A program made the position numbers and the translations under genes. The notes beneath the pieces are model-generated. The model was not told the DNA's origin. It saw only the letters and a program-made list of their open reading frames with translations, and did no database searches. Source: Candidatus Nomurabacteria bacterium GW2011_GWF2_43_8 (GTDB taxonomy: Bacteria > Patescibacteriota > Minisyncoccia > Phycocordibacterales > UBA9973). From it: a stretch of DNA of 26,044 bases. Below are positions 7,657-13,897 of the stretch, one piece after another (the first letter of the stretch is position 1; each line of letters starts with the position of its first letter). Location: assembly GCA_001000035.1 (NCBI GenBank), contig LCGX01000010.1:22191-48234 (forward strand), written 5' to 3'.

Positions 7657-7935
7657 CTAGTCGTAGTAGTAGCCGGAGTAGTACGGGAACCCGCGGGGAG
7701 CCGCCGGCTTCGGCTTCGCAGGGGGCGGCACCACTGGTTTCGACTTCGTCGCCACCCTCGCTCGCGGCCAGCAGACGTTCTTGACCCACTCCGCTTGATG
7801 ACGGGTCAGGTGCCCCAGTCCGGGAAGTTGGTTGCACTTCATCCTGTTCCGGCTAACTGGCCGGAAGGTGGGACCCTTCCCGCCAGCTTTCGCCTTGCTC
7901 ACTTCGACTTCGGTCAACGTCAGCTCCATCCGCAT
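7657..7935 (-). CDS. Unrecognised 92-aa basic, proline-rich protein in a GC-rich island
   Basis: I do not recognise this protein. It has a short N-terminal segment (MRMELTLTEVEV), a basic middle with two cysteines (C34, C55) and a RHQAEWVKNVCWPRAR stretch, a Lys/Pro/Ala linker (about 64-80), and a tyrosine-rich tail ending FPYYSGYYYD. There is no signal peptide or membrane segment. It is clearly a designed expression unit: promoter at 7969-7997, a textbook Shine-Dalgarno AAGGAGG 5 nt before the ATG, and a strong terminator. The gene is far richer in G+C than its neighbours, with many C/G-ending codons. Both the composition and the strong ribosome site set it apart, suggesting transfer or unusually strong expression. 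The overlapping frame 7556-7837 is a shadow without these signals. Confidence 0.72.
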   Translation of the reverse strand: MRMELTLTEVEVSKAKAGGKGPTFRPVSRNRMKCNQLPGLGHLTRHQAEWVKNVCWPRARVATKSKPVVPPPAKPKPAAPRGFPYYSGYYYD

Positions 7936-7940
7936 TTTGG

Positions 7941-7947
7941 CCTCCTT
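7941..7947 (-). promoter_or_regulatory. Consensus Shine-Dalgarno of the 92-aa gene
   Basis: AAGGAGG on the minus strand, 5 nt from ATG 7935. It is the only full-consensus ribosome site before a gene in this window, and it decides the start of this small gene. Confidence 0.85.
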
Positions 7948-7968
7948 TAGCCAAGATTTTCCATAAAC

Positions 7969-7997
7969 AAACTACCACACTTCTTACATGTTTACAA
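7969..7997 (-). promoter_or_regulatory. Promoter of the 92-aa gene
   Basis: TTGTAA (7992-7997), a 17-bp spacer ending in TGG (extended -10), then TAGTTT (7969-7974). Start would be near 7962, giving a leader of roughly 27 nt that contains the Shine-Dalgarno. Confidence 0.6.
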
Positions 7998-8007
7998 GAC
8001 CTGGTTT

Positions 8008-8043
8008 TTCGCGAGAACTTTTTGTAAGAACGGTTCTTGCGAA
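8008..8043. repeat. Imperfect inverted repeat between the ftsB-like gene and the 92-aa gene
   Basis: TTCGCGAGAAC (8008-8018) and GTTCTTGCGAA (8033-8043) pair over 11 positions with one mismatch, with a 14-nt loop. No T-run follows in the minus direction, so it is not a standard terminator. It sits about 10 bp upstream of the -35 of the 92-aa gene and could be an operator, an RNA processing site, or an end signal for the ftsB-like transcript. Confidence 0.5.
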
Positions 8044-8055
8044 TTCTGCAAACTT

Positions 8056-8436
8056 CTACCAATCAAATAGGTTTTTAAAAAACGAGAAAAAACTAGAAGT
8101 GAAGGAGGTTTTTTGGGGTTCCGGGGGATTTTTGTCTTCTACCACTATAATTACGTCCTCTCCTTCTTTAGCCAGGCCGAAGTTTTCTCGGAAAATTTTT
8201 TCTTTGCCCTCATCCGTACTTAAACTATCAATGTCGGCAGAGAGCTTTTCTTTTTGCTTTCTAAGCTCGGCGACTTTGTCTTCGGCCATTTTCCTGTTCC
8301 TGCTTGTTTCCGCCATTTTATTCCAAAAACGCAGCACGCTCCAGGCAAAAACCAATGTCACAACGCAGAGCAACGCCAAAACGGGTCTTGACTGCATTAT
8401 ATTTCTCCACTTTCTTTCTTGTTTAAAATTTCTCAT
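8056..8436 (-). CDS. FtsB/DivIC-like septum formation initiator
   Basis: A 126-aa bitopic membrane protein: a short basic cytoplasmic N-terminus (about 1-17), one transmembrane helix (about 18-37), an external coiled coil rich in Lys/Glu/Arg (about 40-75), then an EKIFRENFGLAKEGEDVIIV stretch typical of the FtsB/DivIC family, and a Ser/Phe-rich tail. These proteins bridge FtsL/FtsQ-type partners in the division machinery. The family is hard to split into FtsB and DivIC by sequence alone, so I give no symbol. I keep ATG 8436 rather than the internal ATG 8397 because of the promoter 28 bp upstream and because the basic MRNF start fits the inside-positive rule. There is no Shine-Dalgarno. Confidence 0.8.
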   Translation of the reverse strand: MRNFKQERKWRNIMQSRPVLALLCVVTLVFAWSVLRFWNKMAETSRNRKMAEDKVAELRKQKEKLSADIDSLSTDEGKEKIFRENFGLAKEGEDVIIVVEDKNPPEPQKTSFTSSFFSFFKNLFDW

Positions 8437-8449
8437 AGCGCGGAAACTA

Positions 8450-8458
8450 TGCTATAAT
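8450..8458 (+). promoter_or_regulatory. Extended -10 promoter of the 35-aa protein
   Basis: TGCTATAAT (hexamer 8453-8458). The -35 (TTCTCA, 8430-8435, 17-bp spacer) is weak and lies at the start of the divergent ftsB-like gene. Predicted start is near 8465, about 4 nt before ATG 8469, so the mRNA is nearly leaderless. Confidence 0.55.
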
Positions 8459-8463
8459 TTTTC

Positions 8464-8492
8464 ATTATATGCTTTTCCATAAAAAACATCAA
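8464..8492 (-). promoter_or_regulatory. Promoter of the ftsB-like gene
   Basis: TTGATG (8487-8492), 17-bp spacer, TATAAT (8464-8469) on the minus strand. It lies within the first codons of the divergent 35-aa gene, so the two promoters cross each other and transcription from one should hinder the other. Confidence 0.6.
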
Positions 8493-8576
8493 AAGAAAAT
8501 TCAGGCGGTTTGGGGAGTGTTGAGTATACTGATTATTATAAGTATGATACTGCTCTATTCCCCTATTTTTCGCTAG
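8469..8576 (+). CDS. Small single-span membrane protein (35 aa)
   Basis: The ORF runs from ATG 8469 to TAG 8574-8576. A basic N-terminus (MLFHKKHQKKIQAVW) is followed by one hydrophobic helix (GVLSILIIISMILLYSPIF, about 16-34), so it should sit in the membrane with its N-terminus inside. It resembles tiny Lys-rich-then-hydrophobic proteins I associate with this bacterial group, but I cannot name a function. It has its own extended -10 promoter just upstream and no Shine-Dalgarno. Its last 14 bp overlap the end of lepA on the opposite strand. It diverges from the ftsB-like gene, so a role at the envelope or septum is possible but only inferred. Confidence 0.65.
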   Translation: MLFHKKHQKKIQAVWGVLSILIIISMILLYSPIFR

Positions 8577-10383
8577 ATCGCATCATCTTCAAAAACACAT
8601 CTTGAGGAATATTTACCTTGCCTCTTTCTTTCATTTTTTTCTTCCCTTTTTTCTGCTTTTCACGAAGCTTCATTTTGCGGGTAATATCGCCCCCATACAT
8701 ATGCTGAGTTACATCCTTTTTCATCCCGGAAAGAGTGCGAGAAGAGATAATGCGCCCGAGTGCGCGCCCTTGAATTTTTAAAGTAAACATCTGCCGAGGA
8801 AGTATTTCCGCCAGCTTTTCAACTGCCTTTTCCGCTTCTTCTTCCGCTCTTTTCCTGGCCACAACTCTGGAAAAAGCCGGAACAATCTCATCGGCGACCA
8901 AGATATCCAACCTGGTGACATTCGCTTCACGCATTTCCCCTATCTCGTAAGAGATAGAAGCATAGCCGGATGAAGTGCTTTTCAATTCATCAAAGAAGTT
9001 TCGCATCAGTTCACGGAGCGGCATCAATACGGATATGGCAGAACGGTTATCGCCAAAATTCTCCGTGTCCCCCACTTCCCCTTCGTGGTCAAAAATAATT
9101 TGCATAATATTGCCAATGTAGCGAACGGGGGTGATCATTTTTAATTTTACCCATGGTTCAAAAACTTTTTCTATAAGACCGTCATCCGGAAAAAAGTAAG
9201 GGGAATAAATTTTTTCTTTTTTGCCGTTTTTTAACAAAACTTCATAAGTTATAGAAGGCGTCGTTATGACCAGTTTCAGATTGAACTCGCGTTTCAGCCT
9301 CTCGGTAATTATTTCCAAATGCAGCATTCCCAAAAACCCGCACCGAAAACCTTTGCCCAAAGACCCGCTTGATTCTTCCTCGTACGAAAAAGCAGAATCG
9401 GAAAGCTTCAATTTTTCCAAGGCAAGTTTGAGCTCTGCAAAATCATCCGCATCTTCCGGAAACACGGATGCCCAGACTACCGGCAATGGCTGCATGTAGC
9501 CCGGAAATGCCGGCAAGGGATTTTTAAAAAGCGTGACGGTGTCTCCCACTCTTGCCATGCCCGGTTTTTTTATACCGGTAACGATATAGCCAGTATCTCC
9601 GGCGGAAAGGAAATCCTTCGGTGTTTCTTCCGGAGAAAAAGTCCCGACCTCAAGCGCAGTAAACTTTTCTTTTGAAACGGCAAAAAGTAAAGTGTCGCCC
9701 TTGGCTGCCTTTCCGTCCAACACCCGCACAAAAACTATCACTCCGCGATGATTGGAATATTTGAAATCAAAAACAAGCGCCCGCAAATTTTCGCTGCCGG
9801 GGTATGTTTCTTTCGGTTCCGGAATACGCTTTATAACCTCCCGCAACAAATTTTCTGCTCCTTCCCCCGTACGGCCGGAAACCAATAAAATTTCATTTGG
9901 GTCGCAATTTAAGAGCTTTATCACTTCCTCTTTTACCTCCGGTACCCTCGATAACGGCGAATCTATTTTAGACAAAACAGGAATGATTTTAAGCCCATCC
10001 AAACGCGCCATAGCAAGCGTAGTAAGAGTTTGGGCCTGCACGCCTTGAGTAGAATCAATTAACAAAATAGAGCCCTCTACGGCCTTTAAGGCGCGGGATA
10101 CTTCATAGGAAAAATCTATGTGCCCGGGAGTGTCTATCAGATTTAGAACATACTCTTGCCCTTCGCTTCGCTCAGGACTGTTCGCATGGTAAACCATACG
10201 AACAGGTTGCATCTTGATGGTAATTCCTCTCTCGCGCTCCAGATCCATTGAATCCAGCACCTGGTCGCGCATCTTGCGCGACTCTATGGTATGAGTAATT
10301 TCAAGCATCCGATCCGCCAAGGTGCTCTTGCCGTGGTCAATGTGCGCAATGATGGAAAAATTTCTGATGTTGGCTAAATTCAT
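8563..10383 (-). CDS. lepA: Elongation factor 4 (LepA), ribosome back-translocase GTPase
   Basis: 606 aa from ATG 10383, the usual LepA length. The G domain has AHIDHGKST (13-21), GITI (53-56) and DTPG (84-87), followed by EF-G-like domains and the C-terminal LepA-specific region ending KEKQKKGKKKMKERG-like basic residues and PQDVF. The family binds stalled ribosomes at the membrane and acts on translocation. Two oddities: the G4 motif is SKID (138-141) instead of NKID, and a Ser/Pro/Glu/Arg-rich insert (NSPERSEGQ, 68-76) lengthens the loop between G2 and G3. The 12 residues before Met 10383 do not belong to the family and overlap the upstream ABC gene. It starts 4 nt after the ABC stop and is probably co-transcribed with it. 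Confidence 0.95.
   Translation of the reverse strand: MNLANIRNFSIIAHIDHGKSTLADRMLEITHTIESRKMRDQVLDSMDLERERGITIKMQPVRMVYHANSPERSEGQEYVLNLIDTPGHIDFSYEVSRALKAVEGSILLIDSTQGVQAQTLTTLAMARLDGLKIIPVLSKIDSPLSRVPEVKEEVIKLLNCDPNEILLVSGRTGEGAENLLREVIKRIPEPKETYPGSENLRALVFDFKYSNHRGVIVFVRVLDGKAAKGDTLLFAVSKEKFTALEVGTFSPEETPKDFLSAGDTGYIVTGIKKPGMARVGDTVTLFKNPLPAFPGYMQPLPVVWASVFPEDADDFAELKLALEKLKLSDSAFSYEEESSGSLGKGFRCGFLGMLHLEIITERLKREFNLKLVITTPSITYEVLLKNGKKEKIYSPYFFPDDGLIEKVFEPWVKLKMITPVRYIGNIMQIIFDHEGEVGDTENFGDNRSAISVLMPLRELMRNFFDELKSTSSGYASISYEIGEMREANVTRLDILVADEIVPAFSRVVARKRAEEEAEKAVEKLAEILPRQMFTLKIQGRALGRIISSRTLSGMKKDVTQHMYGGDITRKMKLREKQKKGKKKMKERGKVNIPQDVFLKMMRSSEK
10158..10184 (-). repeat. Short insert in lepA resembling a dispersed CTTCG/CTCAGG element
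   Basis: The DNA encoding SPERSEGQ (plus strand CCCTTCGCTTCGCTCAGGAC, within 10158-10180) resembles a CTTCG...CTCAGG word I associate with small dispersed repeats in many bacterial genomes. This is from memory, and no second copy is present in the window. Confidence 0.35.
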
Positions 10384-10387
10384 AAAT

Positions 10388-12175
10388 TTATTCTTCGTTG
10401 TTATCTTCCACGTTCTCATCCGCGAACTGCAAAGAATACAATCGCAAGTAAGTAGAACTAGAATGTAATAATTCGACGTGCGTTCCCATTGCTTCTATTT
10501 TTCCCCCACCAAACACTAATATTTTATCGGCATTAATAACCGTAGAAAGACGATGAGCGATAATAAGCGAAGTACGGTCTTTAACGAGCGCATCCGTAGC
10601 GCGAGTGATAATCTGTTCGCTTTCGGTATCAAGATGACTGGTCGCTTCGTCTAAAATTAAAATCTTTGGATCACGTAGAACTGCGCGAGCGATACCAATT
10701 CTTTGGCGTTCTCCGCCGGAGAGCTTGACTCCCCTCTCGCCAACAATGGTATCATACCCTTGTTCAAGTTTAAGAATAAAGTCATGGGCCAGAGCAGTTT
10801 TAGCAGCATTTTCGATTTTTTCTTTACTAATATTACCCCTTCCATAAGCTATATTTTGTACAACTGTTCTAGAAAACAAATCTACTTCCTGTGGAACAAC
10901 AGCTATTTGCTCGCGTAAACTTACTTTCGTTACTTTACTAATATCAAATCCGTCAATTAAAATATTGCCACGTTGTGGATCATGCGAACGCAAAAGTAAA
11001 TTAATAAAAGTTGTTTTACCGCTTCCCGATCTCCCAACAAGCGCACAAGTAGTATGGGCAGGAATAATAACATTGATGTCTTTGAGTGCCCATTCCTTAT
11101 CGCCCCGATATGAAAAAGAGACATCTTTAAATTCAATCTGTTTTTGGAGAGGAGGTAAATTAAAAGCATTAGGTGTATCCGTCACACGTAAAGGCTCATC
11201 CAGCACAGCAAACAGGCGTTCTACTCGTGTCATATTTCTTCTCATCCGAGTAAAGAGCGACCCAAGACTGGATAATGGCTGATATGCCATATTTTGAAGA
11301 GTAACGTACAACACAAACTGTCCGATAGTCGCTGTACCTTGTAAAACAAACCAAGCTGAAAGAGCCAATACCGCAACACGACCGGTTGTAGAAATTATGG
11401 CCTGAATATTTTCAATATGTGACCACAGACGTTCGGCGGTATATTGGATTTTGCGGGCATTTAAGAGAGAATTACGATTATCTTGCGTTTCTTTTTCTTC
11501 CTGGGAAAACTTTTTTACCGTCTGTACATTACCTGCCACGTCATACATTTCTTTTGAAATATTTTCAAAGGCATCGTTGGCTTTTTGTTCAATTAAGTAA
11601 ATTTTATTAGCAATATTACGAGTAGCTAATATATATATTGGAAACGGAATGACAATGGCTAACGCAATCCATATATTTGAATATAAAAGCGCGGCAAAAG
11701 CTCCTATAAAAATAATTATGGGTGGAATAAAATTCTGTCCAATAATTTCATACACAATAATGTAAACAGAGGTACCCCCGCGGTCAATGCGCCCTATAAT
11801 TTGACCGCTTGAAACTCCGTGATGAAACAATGAGTGAAGTTGTAAATACTTTCCCAAAGTTTGGTTTCTAACTTTATCTTCTAGTTTTGTTACCATTTGG
11901 AAAAGATTAAAATTATAACTTGACAGCAATGCGCTACTTATCAACGTAAGAATTAAAATTCCTGCAGAACAATAAGCAAGCGTAGATAAAGGCAAAGTTC
12001 CTCCATTTTTAATAAATTCCGTCAAAGAATCAATTATAATTTTTGAAACAAAGGGCACGGCAATACTTGCTATTTGAGATAGAGTTATAAGAATAAACAA
12101 AAAAGCAATCGTTTTCTTGCGATCTTGGAGAAGCGAAAGAATGCGTTTAAGTGTTGAAGACTTCTTATTATACAT
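10388..12175 (-). CDS. ABC exporter, fused permease and ATPase (MsbA-like fold)
   Basis: 595 aa. The N-terminal transmembrane domain has about six helices (roughly 20-310). The C-terminal ATPase has Walker A GRSGSGKTT (381-389), Q-loop Q429, signature LSGGERQ (485-491), Walker B ILILDEATS (505-512) and H-loop H541. All catalytic residues are present, so one chain should form a working homodimer exporting a lipid, peptide or drug; the substrate cannot be deduced. ATG 12175 is fixed by a promoter whose -10 lies exactly 6 nt upstream. lepA follows 4 nt downstream. The gene is more AT-rich in feel than murJ upstream, which may mean separate histories. Confidence 0.92.
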   Translation of the reverse strand: MYNKKSSTLKRILSLLQDRKKTIAFLFILITLSQIASIAVPFVSKIIIDSLTEFIKNGGTLPLSTLAYCSAGILILTLISSALLSSYNFNLFQMVTKLEDKVRNQTLGKYLQLHSLFHHGVSSGQIIGRIDRGGTSVYIIVYEIIGQNFIPPIIIFIGAFAALLYSNIWIALAIVIPFPIYILATRNIANKIYLIEQKANDAFENISKEMYDVAGNVQTVKKFSQEEKETQDNRNSLLNARKIQYTAERLWSHIENIQAIISTTGRVAVLALSAWFVLQGTATIGQFVLYVTLQNMAYQPLSSLGSLFTRMRRNMTRVERLFAVLDEPLRVTDTPNAFNLPPLQKQIEFKDVSFSYRGDKEWALKDINVIIPAHTTCALVGRSGSGKTTFINLLLRSHDPQRGNILIDGFDISKVTKVSLREQIAVVPQEVDLFSRTVVQNIAYGRGNISKEKIENAAKTALAHDFILKLEQGYDTIVGERGVKLSGGERQRIGIARAVLRDPKILILDEATSHLDTESEQIITRATDALVKDRTSLIIAHRLSTVINADKILVFGGGKIEAMGTHVELLHSSSTYLRLYSLQFADENVEDNNEE

Positions 12176-12181
12176 ATTTCC

Positions 12182-12210
12182 AGTCTAGCAGAAAATAAGG
12201 AGATTTTAAA
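12182..12210 (-). promoter_or_regulatory. Leaderless promoter of the ABC exporter-lepA operon
   Basis: TTTAAA (12205-12210), 17-bp spacer ending in TGC, TAGACT (12182-12187), then 6 nt to ATG 12175. The -35 overlaps the stop codon of murJ. Both hexamers are weaker than consensus. Confidence 0.5.
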
Positions 12211-13885
12211 GCTCTTCCTGAGACGGAGCGAGAACTTTGGCGCGCCAGAATTTAGTCCTCAAGGCTTTTAAGAGATCGCGCAATTCCTCGTTCTGAAGTA
12301 AATACAAAACAGCAGTGGCCGCCAATACTCCCATAACTCCGGAAATAAAACCCTGGAAGAATATACCCAGAAATGTGGTGGTGCCGAAAACCGGTGAAAG
12401 AGCGTTCAAGGAGAGATAACTGACCAACCCCAGAACAAACGACGCGCCCAAGCTCTGGAAAAAGGTCTTCGTGATAAATAATTCTTCGGACATAAAATCT
12501 TTTTTAATGAAAATCAGGTGCAGAATAAAATTCAAAATTGTGCCGGCAGAATACGCCAGCGGCAGCATCAGCACTTCCGTGCCGGGAATACCCTCCACCT
12601 TGAGCAGTGATTCCATAAAATAACGGAACACGGTCACATTCTTAAAAACATAGATAAAAACATAAGACAGAATTATAATCGAAAGAGAACACAAAAAATT
12701 AATTATAAGCGGGCGCCGGGTATTGCCGGCCGCGTAGTACGAGCGGGACAGAAGGGTAATCATTCCCTGGGCGAGAACCGAGACGGAAAAAATCGCTAAA
12801 CAGGCCGCCACCAAGCGGGTGTCTTCCCAGGAAAAAGACCCGGAACCTAAAATCACGCGTACGATCTGCGCGCGCAGCACGATAAAGAGAAATATGACCG
12901 GTAGGGACCAAAAGACGATGGCCCGCGCGGCCCCTTTTAGGTGCTTTTTAAATTCTTCCGTCTTTCCGCTTCCGAAAGATTTCGCCAGAGCCGGAAAAGC
13001 CGCCACTGCGTAAGACACGCCGATGATGTTGAGCGGGACGGATTGAAGATTAAAGGAAAAGTTGAAGACCGAGATGGAACCGCTCTTTAAAAACGAGGCG
13101 AGAGCGATGATGATGATAAGGGCTATGTTGTTAAAAGCCAAACCCAGCGTCCGGGGAAGCGAAGTTATCGCCACCTGTCTGATATCCCGGAAATTAATCG
13201 AGAATGAAAATCTCGGCGTAAACCCGGAACTATGCGAGGCCAGGGCCTGAACTCCGAAATGGAGGAGCGCCCCTAGAACTACGCCCAAAGCCAGCCCGGC
13301 AATTCCGAAGATCGGATAAAGAAAAAGAACACCGATGATGATTCCCAAATTATAAAAAATCGGACTCAGTGAATAAATGAAGAATTTGCGGAAAAGCTGG
13401 GTAACGGCGCCGAAGAGATTGGAAAGGCCCAAAAGAATCGGCGAGAAAAGCATTATCCGCGAAAGCAGAATAACTTTCGCTTGATAAAGCGGGGTAAAAC
13501 CGGGCGCAATAAAGGACACCAAATTTGGCATAATAATAAAAGCAATCAGGGCGACAGAAACCATTAAAGCGAAAAAAACAGTAAAAACGTCATTCAAATA
13601 TTTACGCGCGCTTTCGGTTACCTGTTCCCCGCTCATTTTAGCGACAATAAATGGAATGATCACGGTAATGGAGGCCAGCGACGCTATACTGATGAAAATA
13701 AGGTCCGGCACTCGGAAAGCCGCGTAATAAGCATCAAGCGAAGGAGAAGGGCCGATAAAATGCGCCATCGCCCGGTCGCGGAAAAGCGCTAAAATCTGGG
13801 ACAATAAGGTAAAAGAACCCAAAAGGAGCGCGGCCTGATTTATGCTCCCTGATTCTTTAGTAAAAATTCTTAGAATTTTCTCCAT
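12206..13885 (-). CDS. murJ: Lipid II flippase MurJ (MviN family)
   Basis: A 559-aa polytopic membrane protein of the MOP superfamily, with about 14 hydrophobic helices over the whole length. Family-like segments include the N-terminal SINQAALLLGSFTLLSQILALFRD, the DAYYAAFRVPDLIF segment of the first helices, and GVSYAVAAFPALAKSFG in the middle. MurJ moves lipid-linked peptidoglycan precursor across the cytoplasmic membrane. A homologous flippase for another lipid-linked sugar cannot be excluded, because the gene sits 12 nt downstream of an O-antigen-ligase-like protein that would use such a flipped substrate. A basic C-terminal tail (KALRTKFWRAKV) faces the cytoplasm. Confidence 0.9.
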   Translation of the reverse strand: MEKILRIFTKESGSINQAALLLGSFTLLSQILALFRDRAMAHFIGPSPSLDAYYAAFRVPDLIFISIASLASITVIIPFIVAKMSGEQVTESARKYLNDVFTVFFALMVSVALIAFIIMPNLVSFIAPGFTPLYQAKVILLSRIMLFSPILLGLSNLFGAVTQLFRKFFIYSLSPIFYNLGIIIGVLFLYPIFGIAGLALGVVLGALLHFGVQALASHSSGFTPRFSFSINFRDIRQVAITSLPRTLGLAFNNIALIIIIALASFLKSGSISVFNFSFNLQSVPLNIIGVSYAVAAFPALAKSFGSGKTEEFKKHLKGAARAIVFWSLPVIFLFIVLRAQIVRVILGSGSFSWEDTRLVAACLAIFSVSVLAQGMITLLSRSYYAAGNTRRPLIINFLCSLSIIILSYVFIYVFKNVTVFRYFMESLLKVEGIPGTEVLMLPLAYSAGTILNFILHLIFIKKDFMSEELFITKTFFQSLGASFVLGLVSYLSLNALSPVFGTTTFLGIFFQGFISGVMGVLAATAVLYLLQNEELRDLLKALRTKFWRAKVLAPSQEEL

Positions 13886-13897
13886 CCCGTTGCCCGC

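Noticed and set aside
7556..7837. Minus-strand 93-aa frame overlapping the small GC-rich gene
   Set aside because: It crosses the terminator hairpin, lacks a Shine-Dalgarno, and is a shadow of the 7657-7935 gene, which has all expression signals.
12171..12176. TATAAT inside the first codons of the ABC exporter as its promoter
   Set aside because: It lies within ATGTATAATAAG, downstream of the start codon, so it would give transcripts lacking the start; the TAGACT box 6 nt upstream fits the pattern of neighbouring operons.
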